From positions 1 through 33,569 of the forward strand of contig NZ_JARJBB010000034.1 of assembly GCF_029269835.1 (NCBI RefSeq): 33,569 bases of DNA, written 5' to 3'. The position numbers and the translations under genes were made by a program. The notes under the pieces are model-generated. The model was not told the origin of the DNA. It was given only the letters and a program-made list of their open reading frames with translations, and did not search any database. Below, one piece after another: positions 1 through 7,565 of this stretch; the first letter of the stretch is position 1; the number at the start of each line of letters is the position of its first letter. This DNA comes from Streptomyces tropicalis. GTDB taxonomy: Bacteria; Actinomycetota; Actinomycetes; Streptomycetales; Streptomycetaceae.

Positions 1-932
1 GAGCGCGGCGCCACCACTTCGCCCACCGCCCCGGGGAGGGCGAGCACGACGCCGAAACGGGCCCGGAGACGCTGTGGCACCTGAGCGCGAAGGACGTCCT
101 GGGCCGGTGGGCAGCAACCCACCCGGACCTGGCCAGCTGGACCCTGCACCTCGATGACACCCCCATCACGCTGCCGGACGGATGGCGGCGACCCGACGTG
201 CTCGCCGTCTCTCCCGACGGGGTCAAGGTGGCCTTCGAGGTCCAGTACTCCGCGCTCACCGGCACCGACTGGAAAGCCCGCCACGACTTCTACGCCAAGG
301 CCGGTGTGGTCGACATCTGGCTGTTCGCCCACCACGGCCCGCAGTGGCGGCCCGCCACCACCAGACAGCTCCGCCGCGCAGAGCTCGTCTGGCGCGATCC
401 CGACTGGGCCGCAACCGTCCAGCTCAGCGGCCTGCACCAGACGATGCTGCGGCATGGTGTGATCCCGCTGTGGCTCGACCCGACCACCCAGACGATCGGC
501 ACCGCCACGACCCGCGTCCACCCCGCGAACACCTCGCCGGGCGAACGCCTGTGGGAGGACAGTGCCTACACCCTGCCGCCCCGCCGCACCTTCCGCGCCT
601 GCCATGTCGCTGCCGACGCGCTGCAGCAGTGCGAGGTGGACCTGGAGGCCGGGGAACTGCTCACCCCGGCCCGGCGTGAGCAGCGCGAGGAGCACCAGCG
701 CCTGGAGCAGGACGAACAGGCCGCGCGGGACCGGGCGTCTCGCCATGAGGAGCGGCTCCAGGCCGAGTGGGACCGGCACCAGCAGCAGGAGCAGCGGCGC
801 AAGGACGCGGAACGCGCCGCCGCGGAGGCACGCCAGCAGATACCGCTGAAGGAGCAGTTCCCCCCGCTGTTCCGGCAGGACCCGCCACCCGCGAAGCCGC
901 CGTGGTGGAAGTTCTGGCCGCGCAGGACATGA
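1..932 (+). CDS. CoiA-like nuclease, 5' end off the window
   Basis: The reading frame is open from base 3, so the start lies outside the window; only about 309 residues are present. The first visible residues (RRHHFAH, then ETLWHL.AK) and the later RRPDVLAV...VAFEVQYS match the complete CoiA-like protein at 13462-14604. In this family the Asp and the ExQ form a PD-(D/E)xK-type nuclease centre. CoiA is known from competent Gram-positive bacteria, where it acts on incoming DNA. Relatives are frequent on actinobacterial plasmids and have no established role there. The C-terminal third is a charged, Glu/Gln/Arg-rich stretch, probably coiled coil, and ends in a Pro/Trp-rich tail. The missing N-terminus should carry the CxxC zinc site seen in the paralogue. 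Family assignment is fairly secure; function is inference. Confidence 0.75.
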   Translation, partial: ARRHHFAHRPGEGEHDAETGPETLWHLSAKDVLGRWAATHPDLASWTLHLDDTPITLPDGWRRPDVLAVSPDGVKVAFEVQYSALTGTDWKARHDFYAKAGVVDIWLFAHHGPQWRPATTRQLRRAELVWRDPDWAATVQLSGLHQTMLRHGVIPLWLDPTTQTIGTATTRVHPANTSPGERLWEDSAYTLPPRRTFRACHVAADALQQCEVDLEAGELLTPARREQREEHQRLEQDEQAARDRASRHEERLQAEWDRHQQQEQRRKDAERAAAEARQQIPLKEQFPPLFRQDPPPAKPPWWKFWPRRT

Positions 933-1041
933 CCGCGCCGGACACTTCCGGCAGGGCGACGAACCGACCCGCACCGCACCGGTCGTGACCTGCGCAATAA
1001 GCTCGGCCTTGTCGCCGAGCCGCGACGGGGGGAGGACAGAC

Positions 1042-1335
1042 ATGACCAGTGCGAGGACCTACTGGCACGAGGACGCGGCCTGCCGCGGCGCCGACCCAGA
1101 CGAGCTGTTCGCCGACAGCACCCGACAGAACCGGGCCAAGGCCATCTGCACGGGCTGCCCGGTGCGCACCGAGTGCCTGGTAGAAGCCCTCGACAATCGG
1201 GTCGAATGGGGCGTGTGGGGCGGCATGACCGAACGGGAACGCAGAGCACTGCTGCGCCGCAAGCCCCACGTCGCCTCCTGGCGGCATGTCCTGGAAAGGG
1301 CCCAGCGCGAGCATGAACAGCCGCGCGCCAGCTGA
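1042..1335 (+). CDS. WhiB-family iron-sulfur transcriptional regulator
   Basis: A 97-residue protein with the full WhiB signature: Cys14, then Cys36-x2-Cys39-x5-Cys45 to hold a [4Fe-4S] cluster, followed by the GVWGG turn and a basic RRALLRRKP tail that contacts DNA. WhiB proteins bind sigma factors at promoters and control development, redox response or antibiotic resistance in actinobacteria. The ATG at 1042 is chosen over an upstream GTG at 985 because GGAGGAC sits five bases before it and because the family starts shortly before the first Cys. It stands alone, between the nuclease fragment and the HTH gene at 1550. Plasmid- and phage-borne WhiB proteins are common, so it may serve the element rather than the host. 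Its target is unknown. Confidence 0.93.
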   Translation: MTSARTYWHEDAACRGADPDELFADSTRQNRAKAICTGCPVRTECLVEALDNRVEWGVWGGMTERERRALLRRKPHVASWRHVLERAQREHEQPRAS

Positions 1336-1497
1336 CCGTTCGCCCCCATGACGCAGATGGCTGACCTGTACGACAAGTCGGCCCTGCCGCACGCCTGTCA
1401 ACCAGGCCATGAGAACGGCGAATTCCCAGGTCACACGCGCAGGGGATGGGTGCGCAAAAAGTAGCTCTGTGTGATGTATGGTCGGCCCGCACTGCAT

Positions 1498-1518
1498 AAA
1501 AAAGGCGCTTGGGCGCCT
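1498..1518. promoter_or_regulatory. hairpin ahead of the small HTH gene
   Basis: Six A residues (1498-1503) precede AGGCGC-TTGG-GCGCCT (1503-1518), a perfect six-base stem. On the minus strand this reads as a stem followed by six T, the form of an intrinsic terminator, but no minus-strand gene ends here. On the plus strand it lies 32 bases before the ATG at 1550, where it could be an operator for the HTH protein or a leader hairpin. The structure is plain; the role is open. Confidence 0.45.
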
Positions 1519-1549
1519 CTTATGGGTCCGCTGCTACACGGGAGGGGTA

Positions 1550-1876
1550 ATGACCGACCGAGACGATTCCGTTGAAGTGCGCCTTCGCGGGGTCATCAAG
1601 GAAGTCCTGTCCTTGACCTGCGAGACGCACACCGACCTGGGGCGCGCCCTCGGGATGCCCGGCAGGCTGGTCGCACGCCGGCAGGCGGGCACCACCCAGT
1701 GGAGCGTGCCCGAACTCGGCCAACTTGCCGGGCATTGGAACATTCCGCCCTGGTGTCTGCTGTCCGACCTGCCCGACGTCCTGCTGGCGCTTCCTGAGAA
1801 GCGGGTCGCCGAACTGCGCGGCGCCAAGGGGCACCAGCCGGTTCACTTCAAGCCGCCGACGCCGGTCGCGGCGTGA
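1550..1876 (+). CDS. small HTH (XRE-like) DNA-binding protein
   Basis: A 108-residue protein. Residues of about 25-70 (ETHTDLGRALGMPGRLVARRQAG, then WSVPELGQLAGHWNIP) have the spacing of a lambda-repressor/XRE helix-turn-helix: a first helix, the small-residue turn, a recognition helix with basic residues, then two support helices. No further domain is visible, and the C-terminus is Pro-rich. The start is fixed by GGAGGGG at 1541-1547. It lies directly upstream of the primase-helicase pair but is separated from it by a strong hairpin at 1886-1909. It may be an autonomous regulator of the replication genes, as small repressors often are on plasmids; that is inference from position. Confidence 0.65.
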   Translation: MTDRDDSVEVRLRGVIKEVLSLTCETHTDLGRALGMPGRLVARRQAGTTQWSVPELGQLAGHWNIPPWCLLSDLPDVLLALPEKRVAELRGAKGHQPVHFKPPTPVAA

Positions 1877-1885
1877 CATGGAAGC

Positions 1886-1909
1886 GGCCCGGGACCGTAG
1901 TCCCGGGCC
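1886..1909 (+). terminator. strong stem-loop after the HTH gene
   Basis: A perfect ten-base inverted repeat, GGCCCGGGAC-CGTA-GTCCCGGGCC, starts ten bases after the HTH stop codon. There is no T-run, which is usual for actinobacterial terminators. It argues against the long upstream extension of the primase reading frame (to 1873), because that would place this hairpin inside the coding region. Confidence 0.7.
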
Positions 1910-2112
1910 ACAAGAAGGTCTCGCGCTCTCCCTCGTCAAAGGTGCCGCGGGCCCTTCCCGAACAAGCTGTGATGCCGCGCTCCGCCCGCATCACCCCGGC
2001 CCGAGTCCCCCCGGGCGCGCCCTCCATTGTACTGGGGAGGCGCCGCCCATGGGGTGTCGGCGTATGGGGCGAGAGGGTGGAGCGGCCCGCAACACGGCGG
2101 AAAAAGGACATT

Positions 2113-3195
2113 GTGCTGGCCAGAACCGAATCCCCCCGTGCGGGGGGTCCAGGCCGTGCCTCCCCCCACCGAATTGCCCGCTGGTGCGCCGAGCAGGGTT
2201 GGTTCGTTCATCCGCTCGCCCCGGGCCTGAAGATCCCGCCGGCGAACTGCTCACGCTGCCGCGAGACGATCGCCGGGCAGCCCAACACGGACTACATCCC
2301 GCACAAGACCGAAGAGTGCCGGTGCATCGAAGCGGGCCGCCACTGCCACGGCGTTCGGGCCGCCACCACCGACCCCGCTCTCATTGACCAGTGGTGGAGC
2401 GAGAACCCCGCGTACGGGATCGGCGTCGCCGCCGGCCCGTCCAACTTGCTGATCGTCGACCTGGACATGCACCAGTCGACACCGCCGGAGGCGGAGAAGA
2501 TCCTCCCCGGCCTCGACCTGCCCGAGGACCTCGATCCCGAAGCCGTCCGCTCCGGTCTCGACGCGCTCGCCCTGCTGTGCACGCTGCGCCGGGCGCCGTT
2601 GCTCACTGAGTCCCCCGAGACATTCAGCGTCCGCACCCCCTCGGGGGGCCTGCACCTGTGGTACGCCGTCGAGGACGGAACTCAGTGGCGCATGGACAGC
2701 CGCGGGCGCCTGGGCTGGCAGATCGACATCCGCGCCGACCGCTCCTACGCGGTCGCCCCCGGCACCTGCACCCGCGACGGCCGCTACGTGCCCGAGGGCA
2801 CCTGCCGCAGGCCCGCGCCGCTTCCGCGCTGGCTTGCCAACGACCTCGCGCGGGCCGGACTCAAGCACCGCAACCCTGTGCGCCGTCCATTCGCCCGCCT
2901 GAGCCTGCCGGACTTCGCGGCCGGACGCGGCTACGTCGCCACCGCCGTACGCGAAGAACTCGAAGCCGTCGCCGCGTGCCACAGCGGCCGCAACGACCAG
3001 CTCAACAAGAGCGCGTTCAGCCTCGGACAGCTGGTCGGGGCCGGGCTGGTGGACCGAGACGAAGTGCACCGCGCCCTGACAGAGGCGGCCCAGGCTGCCG
3101 GCGTCGACCCGGACGAGGCCAAGGCCCAGTCCACGATCCGCCGCGCCCTCGAGGCCGGCTCCCGGGTGCCGCGACGGATCGGGGCCCCGACGTGA
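2113..3195 (+). CDS. bifunctional primase-polymerase (prim-pol, AEP family)
   Basis: An archaeo-eukaryotic-type primase that would lay primers, and perhaps extend DNA, at the element's origin. With the GTG at 2113 it has 360 residues. The three catalytic motifs are visible: DxD at Asp116/Asp118 (LIVDLDMH), GGxH at His181 (SGGLHLW) and the third acidic residue Asp205 (QIDIRADRSYAV). A zinc-binding-like insert with CSRC and CRC lies before the first motif. The C-terminal helical part (SGRNDQLNKSAFSLGQLV) is typical of prim-pols paired with helicases. The frame stays open back to 1873; I prefer 2113 (AAGGA four bases before it) because of the hairpin at 1886-1909, with 2077 as an alternative. 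The stop overlaps the helicase start by four bases. Prim-pols of this type serve as replication proteins (RepPP class) on actinomycete integrative elements and plasmids. Confidence 0.85.
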   Translation: MLARTESPRAGGPGRASPHRIARWCAEQGWFVHPLAPGLKIPPANCSRCRETIAGQPNTDYIPHKTEECRCIEAGRHCHGVRAATTDPALIDQWWSENPAYGIGVAAGPSNLLIVDLDMHQSTPPEAEKILPGLDLPEDLDPEAVRSGLDALALLCTLRRAPLLTESPETFSVRTPSGGLHLWYAVEDGTQWRMDSRGRLGWQIDIRADRSYAVAPGTCTRDGRYVPEGTCRRPAPLPRWLANDLARAGLKHRNPVRRPFARLSLPDFAAGRGYVATAVREELEAVAACHSGRNDQLNKSAFSLGQLVGAGLVDRDEVHRALTEAAQAAGVDPDEAKAQSTIRRALEAGSRVPRRIGAPT

Positions 3196-4808
3196 GCGAG
3201 ACGACCACCCAGCGCACCGTGCCCGCCCCCAGCGCCGAACGCGAGGACCCACCGAGCGCCGCCTATGCCGGTGCCGCCCAGACCGCGGCCGCGATGACCG
3301 CGCATCTGCCGCAACGGGAGGAGCGCGAAACCGACAGCGGCCGACCGCGCCAGGCCGACATCCTGCGGGCGATCGGCGAGACCGGATACCGCTTCGTGCG
3401 CTGCGACCAGACCATTTACGCGGTAGCCGTCGACGGTGGCCCCATCGCCCGGCCGATCCGCGCCAAGGGCGGCGGCGGGGCCACCGGCTCCCTGCGCCAG
3501 TGCCTGATCCGCGAGTACATCCGCAGCACCGGCCGCACTCCCTCGCAGGCCGCGCTCGCCGACGCGATGGCCTCCCTTGAAGCGATCGCGATGGAGTCCC
3601 CCAGCCAGGACATCTTCCTACGGGTCGCCGCCGACCCAGTGGACAGGTGGACTACCTGGCTCGATCTCGGCCGCAACGACGGCGTCTCGGTGTGCATCGA
3701 ACCGGGCCGGTGGTCGGTCCTGTCCCCGGACCCGGTCGACGGCCCCCTGTGGCGCCGCAGCCGCCTGCTGCGCGAGATGCCCATCCCCGACCACCCCCGT
3801 GGCGGCTGGCAGCAGGGCATCGAACTGCTGCGTCAGGTCCTGCCGATGAGCCCCGACTCCTATCCCATGGCCGTGGCCTGGCTGCTGGCCGCGATGCGCC
3901 CGAACATGCCCCGCCCCGTCGCCTATCTCACCGGCGAACAGGGCACCGGCAAGTCCACCGGCGGGCGCATGATGCTGCGCCTGGTCGACGGCATCGACGC
4001 GCACCTGCGCTCCGTGCCGAAGACGGAGGACGACCTCGCGGTGACGACGGCGGCGGGCTGGTGCCTGGCCCTGGACAACCTGAGCGGCATCCCGCTGTGG
4101 CTGTCCGACTTCCTCAGCCGGGTCGTCACCGGAGACGCTCTGACCAAACGAGAGCTCTACTCAGACGACGACGTCGTGGTCCTGCTCTACCAGCGGCCCG
4201 TCCTGCTCACCGGCATCGACGTCGGCGCCCTGCAGGGCGACCTGGCCGAGCGGATGATGCCCATCCAGCTCGAGCCCATGACCGGCAAGCAGCGGCGCAC
4301 CGAGCGCAAGCTGTGGGAGACCTACGGCAAGGCGCACCCCGAGATCCTCGGAGGGCTCCTGGACCTGGCGGCCCTGGTCTGGCAGAAAATCCCCGAGGCA
4401 GAGGCGAAGCTGACCGAGCGGCCGCGCATGGCCGACTGGGCCGAGCTGCTGTGGGCCCTGGATCAGGTAACCGGCTGGAGCACCCTCACCACCTACACCG
4501 GAGCCCAGGAAGCGCTGATCGACGACGTCATCGACGGCGACCCGGTGGCCACCGCCGTACTGCGCTGGGCCCTGGCTCAGCCCAGCCCTTGGACGTGGGA
4601 GGGACCGGCCGCCCAGCTCCTTGAACTCCTCCAGGCCCCGGCCGGACCCGACAAGGACTGGCCACGCACCCCTGCGGTCCTCTCCAGCCGGCTCGTGCGG
4701 GCCGCGCCCGCGCTGCGACGCCGCGGTGTCGACGTACGCAAACTGCAGCGCACCAAGACCGGCCGCCCGCTGCGGATCTCCACCGAGCCGGGCGCCGCGA
4801 ACGGCTGA
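3192..4808 (+). CDS. D5-like superfamily 3 helicase / replication ATPase
   Basis: A 538-residue P-loop ATPase expected to unwind DNA with the adjoining primase. Walker A is GEQGTGKST at residues 248-256 (Lys254). The Walker B-like strand is CLALDN with Asp295, followed by a sensor-type strand (VLLTGIDVGAL) and an arginine-bearing LAERMM motif, as in the ATPase half of phage D5-type primase-helicases. The N-terminal ~200 residues carry no motif I recognise; the C-terminal ~100 resemble a winged-helix DNA-binding tail (LSSRLVRAAPALRRRGVDV). The GTG at 3192 overlaps the primase TGA (GTGA), so the two are translationally coupled. The frame is open further upstream, but that part is a shadow of the primase gene. 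A hairpin follows at 4819-4848. Confidence 0.82.
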   Translation: MSETTTQRTVPAPSAEREDPPSAAYAGAAQTAAAMTAHLPQREERETDSGRPRQADILRAIGETGYRFVRCDQTIYAVAVDGGPIARPIRAKGGGGATGSLRQCLIREYIRSTGRTPSQAALADAMASLEAIAMESPSQDIFLRVAADPVDRWTTWLDLGRNDGVSVCIEPGRWSVLSPDPVDGPLWRRSRLLREMPIPDHPRGGWQQGIELLRQVLPMSPDSYPMAVAWLLAAMRPNMPRPVAYLTGEQGTGKSTGGRMMLRLVDGIDAHLRSVPKTEDDLAVTTAAGWCLALDNLSGIPLWLSDFLSRVVTGDALTKRELYSDDDVVVLLYQRPVLLTGIDVGALQGDLAERMMPIQLEPMTGKQRRTERKLWETYGKAHPEILGGLLDLAALVWQKIPEAEAKLTERPRMADWAELLWALDQVTGWSTLTTYTGAQEALIDDVIDGDPVATAVLRWALAQPSPWTWEGPAAQLLELLQAPAGPDKDWPRTPAVLSSRLVRAAPALRRRGVDVRKLQRTKTGRPLRISTEPGAANG

Positions 4809-4818
4809 CCCGCTGCTG

Positions 4819-4848
4819 TGTGCCCCGCGCCGTAGTGCGCGGGGCACA
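4819..4848 (+). terminator. strong stem-loop after the replication operon
   Basis: TGTGCCCCGCGC (4819-4830) pairs perfectly over 12 bases with GCGCGGGGCACA (4837-4848) around a six-base CGTAGT loop, 10 bases past the helicase stop. No T-run. With the hairpin at 1886-1909 it isolates primase and helicase as one transcription unit. Confidence 0.8.
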
Positions 4849-5191
4849 GCAACGACGGGCGGTCCACCGGAGTACGAATGCCGACCACGCCCGGTATGTC
4901 CTGCTGCGCGTGGGCATGCTGCTGGCGTGATGAAGCGACCGCAGCCTGGACCGCCACCTCCTGCACCGCTGACTTCGAGCGCGTGCTGATGGTCCGCACC
5001 CTCGACATTCCGGCCGGGTCGAACACCGTCACCGCCCTCGGCCACGGACCGGGCTTCGACTTCGGCGCTGCGGACGACCCAGTTGCTTGCCGCCTGGCGG
5101 GCGCCAACGTCCTGCCCTGCACGGGCCGCCGGGGGAGCCGAAGACGCATCGGTGCAGCTTCGGTGAGACAGGTCAGCGTGGGACGTGGGCT
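4849..5191. other. non-coding stretch between operon and repeat array
   Basis: About 340 bases with no reading frame that has a convincing start, ribosome site and codon bias. The frames that cross it have mixed composition and run into the repeat array. A partial repeat (GGTGAGACA, 5162-5170) lies near its right end. It may be part of the origin. Confidence 0.5.
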
Positions 5192-5508
5192 GGTGACGCA
5201 CTCCGCGATCGGTGACGCACCGGGTGACGCACTCGGTGACGCACATCCACCCTCAAAAACCTGCTCCGACCTGCGCTTTCCTGCATTCACCCGGGAGAGG
5301 TGACGCAGGTGACGCACTTTCCCCCTATCTCTCTGTGAGAGAAAAAAGGGACGAAAGGGGGTATAGAGAGATACCCGGAAAGTGCGTCACCTGCGTCACC
5401 ATCCCCTGCGAGTCAGACAAAACAGCAGGTCAGGCGGTATGTAGCAGGTGCAGAGTGCGTCACCGACTGCGTCACCCGCCCGTCACCACCGTCACCGAGT
5501 GCGTCACC
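5192..5508. other. candidate replication origin: mirror-image iteron array
   Basis: GGTGACGCAC or a one-base variant occurs in forward orientation at 5192, 5211, 5223, 5235, 5299 and 5308. The reverse complement (GTGCGTCACC/CTGCGTCACC) occurs at 5382, 5391, 5455, 5467 and 5499, with a degenerate copy at 5479. Reflecting the forward copies about 5349.5 predicts reverse copies at 5391, 5382, 5455, 5467, 5479 and 5498, all met within one base. The centre (5323-5376) is purine- and AT-richer than its surroundings. Position just behind a primase-helicase operon, iteron form and symmetry together suggest an origin bound by an initiator, possibly one of those two proteins. An alternative is an operator or partition site. 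Confidence 0.7.
5299..5400. repeat. long inverted repeat at the centre of the array
   Basis: The 24 bases at 5299-5322 are the exact reverse complement of 5377-5400, each arm holding two overlapping iterons and the CTTTCC/GGAAAG end. After a three-base mismatch (CCC facing CCC) the pairing resumes for nine bases: TATCTCTCT (5326-5334) with AGAGAGATA (5365-5373). The 30 unpaired bases in the middle contain AGAGAAAAAAGGG. Arms of 36 bases could extrude as a cruciform or act as paired protein sites. Confidence 0.85.
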
Positions 5509-5692
5509 CCGCGCCTGCCCGGCCCGCAGCGACCTGGCCGGGCAGGGGAGTGGCGGGGCTGTCGAGCCAGCTGCGGCGGGCGTCGGTGCGCTCCGCGCTC
5601 ACACCGAACCGGGTCCGGCCCGGCCGACCGCACTCGTCCCACCAGTTCCAGGCCGCGTACACATGGCGTTGCCCGGCTGCCAAGATGCCGTC
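5509..5692. other. spacer between origin array and next gene
   Basis: No coding sequence is supported here. A possible -10 element CAAGAT (5681-5686) lies seven bases before the ATG at 5693, which would fit a leaderless transcript of the next gene; no good -35 is seen. Confidence 0.3.
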
Positions 5693-6085
5693 ATGCACGC
5701 GCCGCCGATCGCCTGTCCCGCTGACCAGGTCCCGGACGCCACCGGCGTCACCGCCTTCAACCGCGCCTACGGCGAGGCCCGGGATGCGGGCGCGGTGTTC
5801 GTCTGCGTCGCCCGCAGCGGGCAGCGCTGGACGGTGAAGACCGACACGAACACCGCGGCGTCCGGGCACGCCGTCAGCGACGTCGCGGCCGCCGCCGTGG
5901 GCGAGGCCATCGACCGTCTCCGCGACCGGCGCGAGGTGCGCCTTGCGCCCCGGCTGGCCCGGCCGGGCAGCACCGTGCTGTACGACATCGCGGGCGAGGA
6001 GCGGGCCCGGCAGATCGCGGCGGCCCTGCACGCCGCTCTCCACGGCGACCTGGACCCGCTGGCCCGCGCTGTGCCCACCGCCTGA
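5693..6085 (+). CDS. hypothetical protein
   Basis: A 130-residue protein I do not recognise. It is soluble, alpha/beta in look, with a beta-like stretch (GAVFVCVARSGQRWTVKTD) followed by an alanine-rich helix (VSDVAAAAVGEAIDRLRDRR) and another (ERARQIAAALHAAL). The ATG at 5693 is preferred over an in-frame ATG at 5663 because the first ten residues of the longer form look non-coding. No ribosome site is present, so translation may be leaderless. It is the first gene on the far side of the origin-like array and is followed by another small unknown on the same strand. No function is proposed. Confidence 0.6.
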   Translation: MHAPPIACPADQVPDATGVTAFNRAYGEARDAGAVFVCVARSGQRWTVKTDTNTAASGHAVSDVAAAAVGEAIDRLRDRREVRLAPRLARPGSTVLYDIAGEERARQIAAALHAALHGDLDPLARAVPTA

Positions 6086-6326
6086 ACCCGCAACGCCGGC
6101 CGGCGCCGGACTCGTGATCCGGCTGCCCGGTCCGCCCGGCGGGACGCCCCCGCACCTGGTCGTGCCAAGTGCCGGAACCAGGCGCCCTGCGGCGGTACCG
6201 GCCGCTTCCCCGGACGGCAGGATGAAGGGACCTCCTGTTCTGCTGGGGCGGATGGGGAGAGCCCGGGGCGGCGGTGCGGCCACCGTCCCGGGTGCCCCGA
6301 AGGGATCGAGCTGGACGAGGGGCACC

Positions 6327-6707
6327 GTGACGGAGCAAGCACCCCCGGCAGCCGGTGAGCGGCTCACCGGGGACGCCGGAGCACGCGAGGGTGCCGTGGA
6401 GGACTTCGCGACCCAGGACATCGCGGCGATGAGGGAGCAGGGCGACCTGCCCGCGTTCATGCGCCTGCAGATCCGCCCGGTGCGATCCCCCGTCCAGGTC
6501 GTGGCGCTGTGGCAGAGATTCTCCGCTCCCGCCGGTCACAAGCCCGGCGCCTGGCCGTCGGCCGCACCGCTGGGCGCGGACTACCGGCGGGGTCCTGGGG
6601 AGCCTGAACTGTGCGATTGTGTCCGGTGCCTGGCGCTGGCGGCCCCGTGCGGGGACAGCCCTTGCCGGTGCCCGCGGTGTGGCACCGCGCACGCCCCAGC
6701 GGCGTGA
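6327..6707 (+). CDS. hypothetical protein with C-terminal zinc ribbon-like Cys cluster
   Basis: A 126-residue protein of unknown role. The last 30 residues hold CDCVRC...C...CRCPRC: seven cysteines including two CxxC pairs, as in a zinc ribbon. The middle has the helix-like MREQGDLPAFMRLQIRP. The GTG at 6327 is chosen because GAGGGG stands just upstream; the same frame is open further 5' but overlaps the previous gene and is low-quality. The 240 bases before it contain GGTCCGCCCGGCGGGACG (6129-6146), an 18-base identity with the regulatory element found before the gene at 13462. It converges on the toxin gene 14 bases downstream. Confidence 0.6.
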   Translation: MTEQAPPAAGERLTGDAGAREGAVEDFATQDIAAMREQGDLPAFMRLQIRPVRSPVQVVALWQRFSAPAGHKPGAWPSAAPLGADYRRGPGEPELCDCVRCLALAAPCGDSPCRCPRCGTAHAPAA

Positions 6708-6721
6708 CGGGCTCGCCGGGA

Positions 6722-6973
6722 CTAGTCGAGTCCGGCGTAGGTGATGCTGAGGACCGTGATGGTCCGGGTCTGGTCGCCGATCAGGAGTACGACGGCAAGG
6801 TCCCCTGCGGCCCACAGCCGCATCAGTCCGTCATCGACGTCGCCGTACGGGTTGGTGGCCGCCCGGGGGTCGTTGACCGAGTCGAGCAGGAACTGAGCGA
6901 CCCGGGCGCGCGCTTTGTCCGGAAGGTCCCGGTATGCGGCGTGCAGTGTGGAGTCCATGTAGATCCGGTACAT
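6722..6973 (-). CDS. RelE/ParE-like toxin (putative)
   Basis: An 83-residue protein with the size and secondary-structure order of the RelE/ParE fold: a short first strand, two helices (LHAAYRDLPDKARARVAQFLLDSV, with the LP...A..RV pattern), the DP loop, then a strand block ending LAVVLLIGDQTRTITVLSITYAG. RelE toxins cut ribosome-bound mRNA; ParE toxins poison gyrase. I see no decisive catalytic set to choose between them. It starts three bases after the stop of the upstream gene at 6977-7273, the usual antitoxin-then-toxin order. Addiction pairs are frequent on plasmids and would stabilise this element. The call rests on size, pattern and gene order only. Confidence 0.6.
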   Translation of the reverse strand: MYRIYMDSTLHAAYRDLPDKARARVAQFLLDSVNDPRAATNPYGDVDDGLMRLWAAGDLAVVLLIGDQTRTITVLSITYAGLD

Positions 6974-6976
6974 GGT

Positions 6977-7273
6977 TCAGGCGGCCCGGCTCTCCACGAT
7001 CAGGTCGGTGACGTCCGTGTACTGCTCGGGGAGCTGCCCTCCGTGCTGCCGCTGGTAGGCGTGCAGCTCACGGCCGCGTTCGGCGGCGGTCGTCAGGTCC
7101 TCGATGACCTTGATCCACTTCTCGCCGAGCGCGGCGAGCCCCGACAGCGGCGTGGTGTTCAGCTGCCGCACGAACTCCATGCGCATGCCGGCGTCCGGCA
7201 GGGCATGGGCGATGGAGTCGGGGGTCCAGTCGTCGCTACCCATGATCACAACCGCCTCGAAGGTCGTCGGCAC
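6977..7273 (-). CDS. putative antitoxin partner of the RelE/ParE-like gene
   Basis: A 98-residue acidic protein encoded directly before the toxin-like gene on the minus strand. It shows no classical antitoxin DNA-binding motif (no clear ribbon-helix-helix, HTH or Phd box). The central part (TPLSGLAALGEKWIKVIEDLTTAAERGRELHAYQRQ) is a long amphipathic helix that could wrap a toxin. The start is GTG at 7273, with AGGGAG nine bases before it; an internal ATG at 7243 would shorten it by ten residues and has no clear ribosome site. Antitoxin is assigned by position, size and pairing, so it could belong to an uncharacterised antitoxin family. The 290 bases upstream are a divergent promoter region shared with the secreted protein gene at 7566. 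Confidence 0.5.
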   Translation of the reverse strand: MPTTFEAVVIMGSDDWTPDSIAHALPDAGMRMEFVRQLNTTPLSGLAALGEKWIKVIEDLTTAAERGRELHAYQRQHGGQLPEQYTDVTDLIVESRAA

Positions 7274-7565
7274 GTGCCGCTGCTCCCTTCAGCGTAGCGG
7301 TCCGGCGGTGCCCGGCGGGAGAAAACCAACACGAGCTCCGGCCCTCCGCAGGCTCGAAGCCGCCGGGCAGACCTGAAGCTGGTGTCGACGCAGGGGCCGG
7401 GTGCGGCCGGACCGGACGAGCATCCCGCTGGGCGGGACAGGGGGGCCGGACACCGTCGCAGCTCCCGGGAAGCAGCTCGGCGTCAGCCGCCCGGTGCCCT
7501 GCGGAGCTGGTTGCCTCGGAGCGGTCCGGCACCACGGCCGGGCCCCGCCGGCTTGGAGGACCCGG

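Noticed and set aside
1873..2112. N-terminal extension of the prim-pol gene
   Set aside because: Would include the strong hairpin at 1886-1909 and has no protein-like character; a GTG at 2113 with a ribosome site fits better.
5192..5508. CRISPR array
   Set aside because: Units are only ten bases, occur in both orientations and lack regular 30-40 base spacers; no cas gene is near.
4878..5724. Two open frames across the repeat array (4878-5303 and 5212-5724)
   Set aside because: They run through iterons and palindrome, have no ribosome site, and change composition along their length.
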